From Mytilus californianus (lineage: Eukaryota; Mollusca; Bivalvia; Mytilida; Mytilidae), in assembly GCF_021869535.1 (NCBI RefSeq), contig NW_026262668.1:63518058-63582057 (forward strand): DNA of 64,000 nucleotides. The letters run 5' to 3'. The translations under genes and the position numbers were made by a program. Positions within the stretch are counted from its first letter, which is position 1. The number at the start of each line of letters is the position of its first letter. Shown piece by piece: positions 45,725 through 59,300 of this stretch. The notes beneath the pieces are model-generated. The model saw nothing but the letters and a program-made list of their open reading frames with translations. It made no database searches and was not told where the DNA came from.

Positions 45725-46330
45725 AAATACTAGTAAGAAGATGTGGTACGAGTGCCAATGAGACAACTCTCCGCCCAAGTCACAATGTATAAAAAGTTAA
45801 CAATTATGGTCAAAGTACGACCTTCAACTCGGAGCCTTGACTCACACCGAACAGCAAGCTAAAAAGGGCCCCAAAATGACAAGTGAAAACAATTCAAACA
45901 GGAAAACCAACGGTCTAATTATATAAAAACGAGAAACGAGAAACGCCCATGAACCACACCAACAAACGACAACCACTGAACCAAAGGCTTCTGACTTAGG
46001 ACAGGTGCATACTAATGCAGCGGGTTTAAACTTTTTAACAGGCACCAACCTTCACTCTAACCTGAGACAGTAGTGCAACATTACAAAATAAAAAGACACA
46101 CTATAGATAAATGCAACAGTAGTATACCGCTGTTCGAAATTCATAAATCGATTGAGAAAAAAACAAATCCGGGTTACAAACTAAAACTGAGGAAAACACA
46201 TCAAATATAAGAGGAGAATTGACACAACAGAAACACAACATTAAAATGTAACACACACAGAAACGAACTATAATATAACAATGGTCATTTTCCTGACTTA
46301 GTACAGGACATTTTAAGACAATTGAAATGG
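45725..46330 (+). repeat. Mussel repeat family A, plus copy
   Basis: It begins AAGAAGATGTGGTACGAG and continues through GCCAATGAGACAACTC, GACTTAGGACAGGTGC and CAACAGTAGTATACCGCTG to an end near TCCTGACTTAGTACAGG. It abuts a reversed copy, forming a head-to-head inverted pair. Confidence 0.8.
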
Positions 46331-46369
46331 CTTAACTCGATCAAAAAGACATTTAAATAAAAGCAAGTA

Positions 46370-46990
46370 AACATACACTGAACGAATAAGTTTGATATAT
46401 GTCACAGTATAAATATAATATTAAAGCATAGATGCCTATATAACATAGACGTTACAGGTAGTAATAAAAAAGATGTAGGAAGATTGTCAATATGACAACT
46501 CTGTCTTGGCACAAAAAGGCGTTAAATAAAACAACGTACATAGGTAAATGTAAATACAATAATTTTGTTGTTAGGAGTACGAAAGTAAACATTTTTTACA
46601 AATTTATCAAATTTGTTGTTCAGAGTACGAATACAGATGTGAAAATTTATCGTCATACTAAATACTTATCAAAGGTGGTACATATTAAAAACAGTGAGAC
46701 GAGATATAACACAAAATAAATAAACATTGAATAACAGAAATGCATTACAAATTGTGTCAACAGGTCAAATTAATACGAAAGTACGATTTGAGAGTACTCG
46801 CAGTTACTGAAAGCTAGTTAAAAGCCAAAAACAATTAACAATAAAAAAATCATGCATCAGAAACTATAATCAATTAAAACATAACCCAGGGATTTAGTGT
46901 TTTAACGCCATAGACAGTCAAAGAAGACATGGCTTGTGCAATGCCAAAGTAAAAGTATCGACAGGCAATAGGATCGTTATGATTTAACCT
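46370..46990 (+). repeat. Mussel repeat family A, plus copy (diverged)
   Basis: AAAAAAGATGTAGGAAGATTG, then GAGAGTACTCGCAGTTACTG (46789), CGCCATAGACAGTCAAAGAA (46909) and AGTATCGACAGGCAATAGG close the family order. Confidence 0.7.
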
Positions 46991-47929
46991 TATAAGAAAT
47001 ATGTATCATATTATATATAGAAAAGCAATCTCTAAATAGAAATATAACGTGGATGTGTATTTATTCATCCCACAAACCATTCGAAAAGAATACAAATTTA
47101 ATTATTTTCTAATTTGTTGATTACAAAATCGATGTTAGTGCCAATGTAATCAATATTCAAAGATCTTATTACAACCTTTATAACCTTTACTAATAAGTTT
47201 GTTTAAAGAGTCGATGAGTTTACACGGATCACATTGATACATTGAACAGTATTCATAATTTTATTCAAATGACTGTCTAGAGATTTTTTATCATATTTTT
47301 CACGTTTACACCAATTTTTTACAGTAGGCAGATAGAGCGTCTTTAATGACCTGACGACACTATGTCCAATCTTTAATAGATGGAGGACGATATTTAGGTC
47401 CTTTCTTGAGAAAAGTTTTGACCTCACGGTCTTGAACGATGTTTAGGTCTCCTGTAATGACATGACCATAGTGAACATATCTAAATCTAGATGTTTCACA
47501 GTCTCAAGTGGAAGGAGCATAATTTTCTATATTGTTCTGATGTTACTGACGCATAATTAAAAATCAAACTTATGCTGGTTTTTTTGTACGAATACGAAAT
47601 AATAGGTGGTTCTGTACTATCAAAATATTGAGGTATTTGGCTATGGATGATAGAGTCATTGAATATACTAGATAAGTTAATAAAATCAATACCTCTATTT
47701 ATGTATTTTAATTTAAGAAAATGCCGTTTATGATTTTAAGGTTTATCGATACTAGGAAACAGCCTGTAATGACAAAAGGCTGTAATTATACGGGTGTATT
47801 CATACAACGGGCAGAAAAATGAATTTTATCACACTCCAGAAAAAATATCATATAGTTTACTTATTGGTATTTAACAAAGTTTGTATAATAATTGGTGTCT
47901 ACCATTAAGACCATTATTTTTCTCAGTTG
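46991..47929. other. Intergenic DNA
   Basis: It may contain the decayed far end of family A copies. No gene or clear structure was seen. Confidence 0.3.
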
Positions 47930-48095
47930 AATTGTTTCATATTTTTCAGGTCGGGGCCTAGTATAAGTAACTATACGTTATTGGTTTTTCACGGTGTTGA
48001 ATACTGTATGGTTGCCTATAATTACTTACATCCACTTCATTTGAACTTTGGTGGATAGTTTTCTCATTGGCAACCACACCACATCTCCTTATTTT
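47930..48095 (-). repeat. Mussel repeat family A, reversed head fragment
   Basis: CAGGTCGGGGCCTAG, AACTATACGTTATTGG and GCAACCACACCACATCTCC match the reversed head. Confidence 0.75.
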
Positions 48096-48526
48096 AATGA
48101 TAATGTCGTTGTTTTTTGTTTTAATACTCCCAAACATTTTATGTGCCGTAAATTCTGATCCAATGTAAGTAAACTATGTCCATGTATTTATGCGGTTGTA
48201 GATAAACAGAAAAATGCGAGCTTATTTGATGCTATTTCTGGTAGTGTTGCACATACACCATGATAATTTGAACTATTACTTTTTAATGAAACAATTCTTA
48301 TCCGATTGCATTCTTCTTAATGATTAAAGTATTGCGAACATTCTGAATTTAGAACATTTAACTTTCTAAACCCTTTTTTAGCGCATATAATGAAGGTTTA
48401 ACCTATTAAAAAAATACGTGTAGTGCGCACAATACATGGAATGATCTATCATATGTCTCCATTTAAAAATATAGTCGGCGCCTTCAACGAAAAAATCTGC
48501 AAACGTACATTGTAGAACTGATTCTT

Positions 48527-48683
48527 TATAGACAATAATAGTCTATTGACTTGACATATCAACGATATAAGGATGAGGCTTAGAAACGGGGAAATGCGAG
48601 GCTCTGCCAAGCTTTTTCCCCGTTTCGGGCCGAATCCTTATATCGTTGATATGTCAAGTCAATACACTATTATTGTCTTTATA
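48527..48683. mobile_element. Foldback element with ~65-bp arms
   Basis: Left-arm string CTTGACATATCAACGATATA (48550 on) pairs exactly with TATATCGTTGATATGTCAAG (about 48639-48658). Pairing extends out to GACAATAATAGT/ACTATTATTGTC and in to ACGGGGAAA/TTTTTCCCCGT. The loop is only about 20-25 nt. Confidence 0.85.
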
Positions 48684-51385
48684 CTGCAATATAGAAAAAA
48701 CATTTTCAATTGTTGTTTATTGTGTTATTGTTATTTATTTGATTTAAATATTGGGGAAAATCCCCCTTTAAAAAGGCCTCATATCTGGCGGAGAAATATA
48801 CAACACAATGAAATGGACATTACCTGTTGAAACAAATCGATGGTGAACGAATTCGTTTGAGTATGGACTAAAATATCAACAATAAGCATAAAACATAACG
48901 ATTTATAGGTTTTAAACAAAAAATATTAACAAGTGAAATATGTTTTTCCAACAATTGTAAAAAAAATAAGTTTGAGTCGTTCCACGCTTCGTTGTATACA
49001 TTGGAAACAAGAACCGGTTGAAGTAGTCATCATGAATAATTAAATATAGTTCCGGCTTTACTATTTAAATATTCATGAGGAAAAGTGATATCGGGTCAGT
49101 GACTGTATATGACATAGAAATATACAGTCAACGCATTTTGACTGCTCAAATAGAACGAGTGCAGTATAAATAAAGATATAACGATTTCGCACACTATGAT
49201 TTATGAATAATTGTTAACATGGGTTAAATTGTCTGATAAACTGTATGATAGTATGACCGAATCAATCTATAATTTTAAACCGTCTAAATTTATGGTATAA
49301 CTAGATCAAAATCTGTTTTGAACTCCTAGTTTTTTTTTGTCACGCATTATATTTACCGCATTTTGTTTTAAGAATAAGACATATAAACATGACAGCCGCT
49401 CTTGACAGTTCTGTTTCGTACATTGTCGATTTTTGTTTCGTTTTGTTTTTAATTTTTCATTCATATATCGAGTGTCTAATCGTAAGACATCGAACAAACA
49501 TGTCAAAGCCTTTTCTCGAAAATATTTTTTGCGAGCAGTAGATTTTATAAAGTATCTACAAAATAATAGCAAATAGAAAATACCCAACTAATTTCTTATA
49601 GTTGGATAGAATAATCGAATTCAGGTGATCATGGTGATAATGCATTTCACATGAGAGCACATGTAAAGAGACACTCGTCTAAACTCAGCTGACTACGTTC
49701 CTCCATTTAAGATAGAAGGAGAGTAGCAGATTCACACGAAGAATGCCGAATGGTAAAGAGACAGATACTAACAGAATCAGGGGTATACAAAAAGGTTAAA
49801 CAGTACCAACATTTATAAAAAAAATAACAAACAAAAAAAAGACAAGTAAAACAAACACTTTGTGCTGAACAACAGATTTGTTATCGCTGTAAATATAATT
49901 TTCTTACTAATTACTTTGTGAAAACAGTTTCCACAAGGAAAACCTTTTCAAATCGATAATCAATTGGATGAAAAATAGCAAGTGTTTTAAGAGAATATAT
50001 TTGTTGTTCAATGACATTTCCTTGAACCACTTTGATTAACATGACTTTTTATTTTTTATTTTGGAATCAACATATAATTGTAGAAATAAGATTCTTTCAA
50101 GTCAATTGTAAGCAAGCTCTATGGGCGATCTTCATATTACTTAAACTCTAATTGTACACTCAAAAACTCCTTAATATCCTATCACGATTTTCTGGCAATC
50201 AATCGGCCAACCCTTGATCAAATTATCCTGATTTTTGAAATTGTGAATTTTGAAGTGTACGTTCAAAGACACAATTGTGTAGCAAGTGTCGTACATTAAA
50301 CTTCCGATACCGAAAAACAGTCTTAAAGCGGCATTAGCTGCTAAATTCATGCTCTCTGAATTGACTCAAACTCTCAAAGTTTGATATATAACATACATAA
50401 AAGTATTTCAGAATCACTGAAACTCCATAGGAAATAATCAATCTATTATAATCGTTATTTTTTGTATATTCTTGTACAGGACGCCATCTTGCCGATTGGA
50501 ATATAACCCTGATATAAGTATTATTAGTATAAAAAATCACACATTGATTCGGAATTAAGCACGTACATTATTATGAATAAATGTCGATTTTCCTAGAACT
50601 ATTTGATTTCTTATCGTAATTGTTGATAAAAAAAATAACGTCAATCATCGTTTTACCTGTATAAGAACTTTTTTGATGCAGATTAATTCAAAGAAATCAG
50701 TCTTCCTGTTATTTTTCTAGTCTCACTAATTCACTGACATTTTTTTTTCGATAACTGACCATGATGAGCACATGGGCCATCGATCTCGAACTGAGGTCAT
50801 ATCACACGGGTCAAAAATGTCTTGCAAGACGAAAATACATCAGCAAAGTTTTTGAGTTTATTTTTACAAAACTACAAATACCAAATTCTTATTCGATATT
50901 AAGTTCATGTAAAGTCCGCTAGATATAGTTATGTTACATTTGTAACTAAATTAATGGAAATCTTAGTTTGTAGTATCTGATGAAAAGACATTACATGCTT
51001 TAAAGCGAATCACTGTATATTCTAAACGTTTTTCGCGAGCAACTTATTTTCGCGACTTTCGCGAGTAGACAAAAAACGCGAATATAAATTGTCGCAAATA
51101 TTTAACAATAGGACCTTTCCCTATATAAATACATCATGACAATAAGAAACAATCTCGAAAATAAATCGCCGCGATATTATTAGAAAGGGCTAAACGCCAA
51201 ATAAAGAATAACGCTAAACTCTTAATATCGAAGTCGTGTTTGTGTTTATTAATACTCAAATACGCTAAACTCAACATCATTGAATACAACTTTACATTTC
51301 GTTTTACTATGTAAAAAAATTAAATGTTGATAATGAAAGTACCAAATTTAATGATAATTTGCGAAATGAAAACTGATTAAAGATT
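48684..51385. other. Intergenic DNA
   Basis: No gene supported. A 17-bp inverted repeat with one mismatch is present at 49030-49046 and 49062-49078 (TCATGAATAATTAAATA). A CGCGA-rich patch lies at 51030-51085. Confidence 0.4.
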
Positions 51386-51510
51386 TCAGGTGATAATTTA
51401 GTACGCTAGACGTTCGTTTCGTCTACATAAGACTCACCAGTGCTCAAAGCAAAACAGTTGAAAAAAACCAAATCAATAACCAAGTTGAAGAGGATTGAAG
51501 GTCAAACCAG
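51386..51510 (+). repeat. Mussel repeat family C copy
   Basis: GTACGCTAGACGTTCGTTTC, GACTCACCAGTGCTCAAAG and CAAGTTGAAGAGGATTGAAG follow the family order. Confidence 0.7.
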
Positions 51511-51949
51511 TGATTCAGTTAAATATTAAAAAAAAACGTTTCACCAAAATGTCACAAACAATCATATTTTTTTTTTAATTTGCCTATACAAGTTAATTGA
51601 TTGTTGAATTATCAAAATGGTGATAAAAATGTTAATCAAAATAATAGAAACCTACATATTCAAAACTGTAATTGTTTGATACAGTAAAAACGATATAGAA
51701 AATAAGTTTTGCATAATGTTATTAATTTAAAAATTCCACTCTGATTTTGAAAAGCAGTTGCGAGTTGCGAATTGTATGAATATAAGTATTTCAAATATTT
51801 CAGCAAAAATTTTGACTGGAATTTTTTACAATTTTTTTTTCGAGGTGGGGGTGGGATGCAGAGTTTTCTATTTGAAGTGATCATGTGATTACTTTTACTG
51901 AACGTATGGTCATTTCAAAATTTTACTGTCATACCATGTAGTCTTTATA

Positions 51950-53935
51950 ACTCAGATTTAATCTTAAAAACTTCAGCAGCCCAAAAAGTAAGTGATAAAA
52001 AGTAATAAATTATAATTTAAAATGTTTAACAAAGATTTGGAATAAAATATATCATTCTTTTAGTATCATTCCGATGCAAAGTAGTATCTACAGTGCAACA
52101 ACAAAAACTCTTAAAAATACAAGGCTTATAATTAAGTACACCAGACGCATTAATATAAAAATAAGGAGATGTGGTATGATGTGACAATATCGAACAGACT
52201 TCAAATGACGACGATAAAACCGTCTGTAATCGTGAAAGTCCCGTATCATTATAGCAAATGAATCGAAACTGAAATCTTGACATATTGATTCCTTATACGT
52301 GTTCAGTGTCATTTTTTATATTAAACGATTTGACGCCTTCTTAAGAATGATCGTTAATTATTACCCGAATATCCTCCAATGTATTTAAAATAAATGTCCC
52401 GAAATTCGTCATTGAGTTGAATAAAAAAGCATTTTATCGAAATTTTAAACAAAGAGACTACAAAATCCGGCATTTATCGTTAATAACCAAACGATTGTAT
52501 CATTTGATATAAACACCGGTCATACTGAAACTACTATTACCAATTCTCGGCATAGCAACAAGTTTCAATTTCATTCATACAAGAATAGATTTAATCTAAA
52601 TGATATAGTCAGTATGGTATTGAATTCATAAAGAGTAACGAGTAATTCTGTTTCTTACACGATATCGAATAAATTTTCCAACGGACAAGCAATATTTCAG
52701 AACCAGAGAAGATCATTAATACTTACAAGCTACTTACACAAATATCTTCCTTTTTACACGCAGGCCCAAGGGTGGTGCTTATGTCGTGAGTTTGCATTTT
52801 TGTGTGTGAATTGAAATTGATACCGAAAAGGAATCATTATCTACACGGGTTAACCATACGAGGTAGTAATAGAATATAGGATTATACAGTAATTGCGAGA
52901 TATGTACACATAACTAATAAATACTTATGAAAAAAACCCTCTGTGTTCTCCGATAAAAAATCGAAAAAACACAAAACAAAAAGCTGACGTAAATTTGTTA
53001 TAATGCACTTCATAACTTTTAAGGAAGGTTATTAAACTTGTAAATAGTTATTATCTATCAAGGTTCTTTTGTCCATTTTAAAAGCAACATGAAAATATTT
53101 TTGTTTGAAAATCCCCATCACTTATAATTAAAACAATTTGCCTTTTATTCTGCTGATTGCTATTTTCGGATAGTTTCATAGTGTCGTAATGTGTATAATA
53201 TTTTGAAACATGTCAATAATCAAGCGACGCCAGCTTGATCAAATTACAGAGAAATATATCACATGGTAAATCTGAAGGTCTTACAGAAAGAATGGGTTTC
53301 AGTTTCATTTCGGACTGTGTAACCTATGATACTAGGAAAAATCTAAGGATTGCCCTTAAAAAAGTCCTTGATTTTTTAAAATAAAAATAGGCACATTTTT
53401 ATCGATATTGCAGTTTATAATTGTTATTCACAAAGGTTCACGTAGTTTAGAATCTCATTTCAATTCAACAAAATTAGAAAAAGTAATAAATGCTAAAACC
53501 TCAATGGAAAATAATAGTGGAAAAGTTGATTCTATCATCTAGAGAAACATCAACGCTTTTATAAAGCAACGTATGAAACAAATGGACAATTATTGTCACA
53601 TCCCTGACTTAAGATAACAGGTACGTAAATGGCCGATCCCATTGATTTTGTTTTTGAAAGTATGCATGCAACTAGTCCACGAAGAGCTGCATTTGAATAT
53701 CGGAATAAATGATATGTGTAGCTTTTTTATATCCGGAAAATAGTCGTACAAATGGTATATCTATGGAAAGCCATAGTGAACGCCTCCTGCAGATAATTAT
53801 TTAGCAGATTTTGACTTAAAATGATTATATATCGAAATCACGTTTTACAAATTCGTTTTTTAAAAAGGATCTGTTATTGCACCTAAAATTCCGCTTTCAA
53901 TGATATAAAATTTTAAGGTGTCACCGAATTCGTTT
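51950..53935. repeat. Segmental duplication, copy 1
   Basis: Shared with 56518-58890. Landmarks are AGTATCATTCCGATG (52062/56631), CCTCCAATGTATTTAAAATA (52374/57181), CATTAATACTTACAAGCTAC (52713; one-base variant near 57572), CTGACTTAAGATAA (53606/58248) and GAACGCCTCCTGCAGAT (53778/58722). Both copies hold the same fusion of a family C head to a family A head (CACCAGACGCATTAATATAA, 52138/56708). Confidence 0.85.
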
Positions 53936-54056
53936 TGTCTGTATAAGTAGTTAAATATTCTACACAATGTGAAACAAGCTTCAAAAACGGAAAAGGAAAG
54001 GCGTGACCTCGTGACTGCAATTTTATTTTTCAACGTTTTAAGATGTTACATATACA

Positions 54057-54485
54057 GGGAAAACGGTACTATTACATTTTCCCAGCATTAGGTTGGCCTT
54101 TTGCGTACCCAAGGCAGGTGAAGGAAGTCAACTTAGGAGCGCTGTGATTGGATGTAAGGGTACAATACATTTTTTTATTCATCTATGAATAACTGCAGTG
54201 TGTATATTTACAATATAAATTTTGAAACCTATTGAAATATTTTCTAGAGAATTATTCGAATAGACTTCCAAAATTTCATAAATTTGGTATAAAATGACGG
54301 TGGGCATGGATAACATAAACAAGCTCCGTTGGAAATTGGTCATGATACTATTTGGCTTCAATTTTAAAAACAGAATAATAAAGAACTAACACCACACAAA
54401 ACTGTTTTATCCAGGTTTTTATTATAAAAAAGTGATAAATTGTTAGTATTGTCGCCTATGGCAGAATAAATAGTACCGTTTTCCC
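54057..54485. mobile_element. MITE, copy 1 (GGGAAAACGG ends)
   Basis: GGGAAAACGGTACTATT at the left pairs with AATAGTACCGTTTTCCC at the right. TATA flanks it on the left (before one extra CA) and on the right. The 429-bp element is nearly identical to 55719-56150. Confidence 0.85.
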
Positions 54486-55718
54486 TATACTGAAGATGGC
54501 CAGGGAAATCAAAATCAATCAGACTTCAGTTATATTATACTATTTTGAAGCTTTTAATTAGTACATTTGATTTTTATCCCAAAGAATAGAAATTTTTCAC
54601 TGAGAACAATATTGTGTTGAGAAAAGTGCTGAGTCATCATAATAAGTCAAATTGATGGGTACTGATATAAAACTTTATTCTAGGATTTCAATATTAACTA
54701 TATTGTATGAAATGCACCAAACTATAGTTCTTTTGTATTTGTTTTCACCTTTCGCAATGATTAATTCAATTGGAAACACCAGAATTCAAGTCGCGACAAA
54801 TATTTTTAACTGAAATATTTGACTTTCTTGTTGTGTAATTCCCTAAATGTATCACTTGGGTATTTCTGTAGACATAATCTATTAAAATGGTAATTAGTCT
54901 GGTTAATTTTGTACTGTTTATGGAGTGAGGCAATAATTGGTCATACTAGAAGCATTTTCAATGTTGAAATTTTCCATCTAAGAAAAAAAGAGGCCCACTT
55001 GAGGCTAAATTTAAATAGAAGTTATACTCTCCTGTGTAAAGAATTGTTCACATTCTTGGCAATTCAGGCAGCAAATATTTCAATAATGCTTCATTTTGTA
55101 GTTTCTAGCTTTTATTATATCAGGCATATATAATTTTTCATTTTCTACTATTTGAAAGAACTTTTGGTGGAAATTAATACTCCCAAGGGACATAATTCAG
55201 CTTTTTCATAGATTAATACAGGCAACAAAGGCAATTTTAAAGCTGAGTATTTTCCATATTTAATGCTTAAAGTGTCTAATATCTTTGTTTATATCATCTC
55301 AAGACAGAATAATGAATTTTATAACAAGCTCTGAAATTTTGAACCACAATATGGCATATACTAAAGCATGGAATGGAGATTAGTATGAAAAATCTTGAAT
55401 TTGTGCATATGTTGTAAATTTTGGATAAAATGAATACAAATTGAATGAAACTGTCATTTTTATCTGTTTAAATGGAACTGTTTATTATTCTTTTTAAATA
55501 AGATAAGATATGATTGGATACAGGTTGTTTATTAAGCCTTATTTGAAAGAAGTAGAGAAAGAGGTAAACCAGCATGTAGGGGTGGGGACACAAAATGATC
55601 CATGTTTCTTTAAGTAATGGGGACATACAAGTATTTATTATAGCCAAGGTTTTCACAATAAGCCAGTATTGCATTAATGGTGTCATAAGAATTCTTTATA
55701 TCTTCATGTCACAGTATA
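54486..55718. other. Intergenic DNA between the two MITEs
   Basis: AT-rich, no gene or repeat identified. Confidence 0.35.
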
Positions 55719-56150
55719 GGGAAACGGTACTATTACATTTTCCCAGCATTAGGTTGGCCTTTTGTGTACCCAAGGCAGGTGAAGGAAGTCAACTTAGGAG
55801 CGCTGTGATTGGATGTAAGGGTACAATACATTTTTTTTTATTTATCAATGAATAACTGCAGTGTGTATATTTACAATATAAATTTTGAAACCTATTGAAA
55901 TATTTTCTAGAGAATTATTCGAAAAGACTTCCAAAATTTCATAAATTTGGTGTAAAATGACGGTGGGCATGGATAACATAAACAAGCTCCGTTGGAAATT
56001 GGTCATGATACTATTTGGCTTCAATTTATAAAACAGAATAATAAAGTACTAACACATAACTGTTTTATCCAGGTTTTTATTATAAAAAGTGGTAAATTTA
56101 GAAAATGTTAGTATTGTCGCCCATGGCAGAATAAATAGTACCGTTTTCCC
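55719..56150. mobile_element. MITE, copy 2
   Basis: Same ends as copy 1 (one A shorter at the left), flanked by TA on both sides. Both copies share CCAGCATTAGGTTGGCCTTT and CAAGGCAGGTGAAGGAAGTC without change. Confidence 0.85.
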
Positions 56151-56517
56151 TACAGTTGAATAATTGGCAAAAAACAAAATCGGTAACCCACTCTAAATTC
56201 TAATTCAAGATAATTTTAGTGGAAATAGCATTTAAAAAAAATTCAAATGACAGTTTTTTTTTTCTTCAGAAAAGGTTCTTTAAAGTCAATATATTCCATA
56301 ATTTTTGTGATATTTACGTGCATCTTATTCACAATGACATATTTCTTTCTAGAGGGTATTCAATTTGCTTTATTTTTTGACAGTATAAAGTAAATTGTAT
56401 AATGTTTTGCAAAATGCCATATACCAATTCGTGATATCGCACCTTTACTTGCCTTTAACCTTGTACAGGCGTAGCGAGAATGGTTGAGTAGTTACGATTG
56501 CTATTTTCCGACTACAT

Positions 56518-58890
56518 AGCTCAAATTTAATCTTAAGGAGTACAGAAGCGCATAAAGTAATTGATAAAAAGCAATAAATTATAAATTACAATGATTAATA
56601 AAGATTAGGAATTAAATACATCATTTTTTAGTATCATTCCGATGTAAAGTAGTATCGTCAATGTATCAACAAAAATAGATCAAAGATACCAGGCTTATGA
56701 TTAATTACACCAGACGCATTAATATAAAAATAAGGGGATGTGGTATGGGTGCCAATGAGACAACTATCAACCAGAATTCAAATGATGGAGAAAAAACCGT
56801 GTTAAATCGTGAAAGTCACGAAACATTATAGCTAATGAATCGAGACTGAAAAAAAAAACACATTTTGCGGTCTGAAATCTTGATTTATTGATTCCTATAA
56901 TGGTTTCAACTTCCTCAGGCAAAGTTGAACTTCGATGGATTTGGCTATTTATTAGGTCCTTTTTGGTCATGTAGCTCTTCAACTGTTTCGTTTCTAATGC
57001 ATCCTTGGCTTTCAAATATTCGGCTTTGTGCGTTCCTGATGAAGGTAAATCCAGAAAAGTGCTTCGGACGCATGAACTTTATAACGTTTTGTTGTTTTCA
57101 TATTTGTACGTGTTTAGTGTCATCTTTTATATTAAACGATCTGACGTCTTCAGAATAACAGTTAATTATTAACTGCACATCCTCCAATGTATTTAAAATA
57201 AAGGTCCTGAAATTCGACATTAAGTTGAATGTTTAAGTATTTTTTTCGAAATTTTCAAGAAAGACACTGCAAAATCCGACAAATAACGAAATTTTTATTT
57301 TTTATATATAAATACCGATCATATTGAAACTATTATAGTATTAATGGTGTCATAAGAATGAATTTCGAACAGCGGTATACTACTGTTGCCTTTATAATCA
57401 TTTTAAGCACGGCAACACGTTTCCAATTCCATCAAGCAAGAATAGATTTTATCTAAACTATTTGTCAGTATGATATTAAATTCATAGAGAGTAACAATTA
57501 ATTCTGTTTGTTACACGATATGGATAAGTATTTCAACAGAACAAGCAACCCTTTAGAACCAGAGAACTTCATTAATACCTACAAGCTACTTACATATATA
57601 TCCCCTTTTTACACGTACACCCGAAGGTAGTCGTTAATGTTAATGTCGTGAGCTTATATTTATTAATTATCAACTATGTATGAATTGAAATTTATACTGA
57701 AAATAAATCTTTATCTACTCGGTTTAACCCTACGAGATGGTAATAGAATATAGGATTGCATACAATTTCGATATATGTACACAAATTAATTATAATCAAA
57801 CAAACGGAGTAATGAGGTTCCTTAATTAGCACAAACCAGCATGTATGGAAAATTGATTATTTTTGATAAAATATAGACCATAATCTAACGACAATGAATG
57901 ATTTCAACGGAACTGACGTTGTTCTTCCCATGGAAAATCAACAAAAATGTATTGCTTTGCATCATGATGCAGAGCTATTAGTTTCATAAGACCCTATTAG
58001 TTTCATACGATATACACATAATTTCAAAATTATTGCTTAATGAAAGCAATTTCTGCAGATCGGTTTCCTTATGATGTGGCTAAGATTGTATTGATTTGAA
58101 TGAGTAATAGAATCGGGGACACGTTACGGAGAGGAAAAAAGAAATTCATATACGGATGATACGAATCCGGATTGAATAAAATAACAGTATTGGTATTCGA
58201 TACCCGATTCTATTATAATACAGAAACGTTTGAATCAAATGGATAACCTGACTTAAGATAATAGGTACGTAAATGTCCGATCCCATTGATTGTTTCAAAA
58301 AGTAGTCTAGAACACGAAGAGCTGCATTTGAATATCGAAAAAAATATATATTTAACTGTTACATTTTTAAAGATTTAAGGAAAAAATCTCATCATAGATT
58401 CCAGAATTAAATTTTTGTACACCGAACGCGCTTTTTGTCTTCAAAAGTCTCATCATTGACACTCGAAACAAAAAAGTTAAAAAGACCAAATTAAGTACGA
58501 AGTTGGAGAACATTGAGGACCCAAAACTCCGAAAGGTTTTCCAAAATACAGCTAAGGTAATCTATTCCTGGGGTTAAAATATTAAGTATTTCGAAAAATT
58601 CAAAGTTTTATAAACAGATTATTCATAATTATGACCATATCAATGATTATTCATTTCAACACATACGTGCTGACTAACGACCAGTTGAAGTACAAGTAGG
58701 ATATATACGGAAAATCACAGTGAACGCCTCCTGCAGATTCATATCATGTTCCTTCTGCAGTTTATTATTACAAAGATCTTGGCTTTAAATATTATTTTCG
58801 AAATCGTGTCCTACAAGTTTTTGTTTAAAAATGATATGTTACTGCCACTAAAATTTCTCTTTCCATAATATAAAATGCATGATATGAAAA
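56518..58890. repeat. Segmental duplication, copy 2
   Basis: Counterpart of 51950-53935, longer by about 375 bp over the aligned range because of extra repeat pieces: a family-C-like insertion at 56905-57110, a family A tail fragment at about 57360-57400 (GAACAGCGGTATACTACTG) and a family C copy at 58386-58575. Confidence 0.8.
58386..58575 (+). repeat. Mussel repeat family C copy
   Basis: CCAGAATTAAATTTTTGTAC, GAACGCGCTTTTTGTCTTC, GAAGTTGGAGAACATTGAGG and CTATTCCTGGGG give the family order; it is absent from the sister duplication copy. Confidence 0.75.
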
Positions 58891-59029
58891 CGATAACAAT
58901 AAATTGAATTAGACCAAATTTCCTTGTACTATAATTTCTTTTTGGCATATCAAAGCACTTTTACTGAAAAGCTTGATGTTAAACAAGGAAATCATTCTTT
59001 TTTTCATGTTTTGATACTTTCTATTTTTT

Positions 59030-59300
59030 TAATAAAATTGAGTATGGAAATGGGGAATATGTCAAAGAGACAACAACCCGACCAAAGACAGATTACAGCC
59101 GAAGGCCACCAATGGGTCTTCAACGCAGCGAGAAAAACCCGCACCCGGAGGTGGTCCTCAGCTGGCCCTTAAAAAAATGTGTTCTAATTCAGTGAAAATG
59201 GACGTCATACTTAACTCCAAAACATATAAATGAACTAAAATTAAAAAACATACAAGACTAACAAAGGCCAGAGTCTCCTGACTTGGGACAGGCGCAAGAC
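59030..59300 (+). repeat. Mussel repeat family B copy
   Basis: It is almost the same as 9545-9810, including ATGGGGAATATGTCAAAGAG, CCACCAATGGGTCTTCAACG and CTGACTTGGGACAGGC. It breaks off after GGCGCAAGAC. Confidence 0.85.

Noticed and set aside
48573-48830. 85-codon ORF across the foldback
   Set aside because: It starts inside the hairpin loop and runs through its arm into AT-rich DNA, so it is a by-product.
57360-57400. Separate insertion in segmental copy 2 as a new element
   Set aside because: The string GAACAGCGGTATACTACTG is the complement of the family A tail seen at 46110-46140, so it is only a fragment of a known family.
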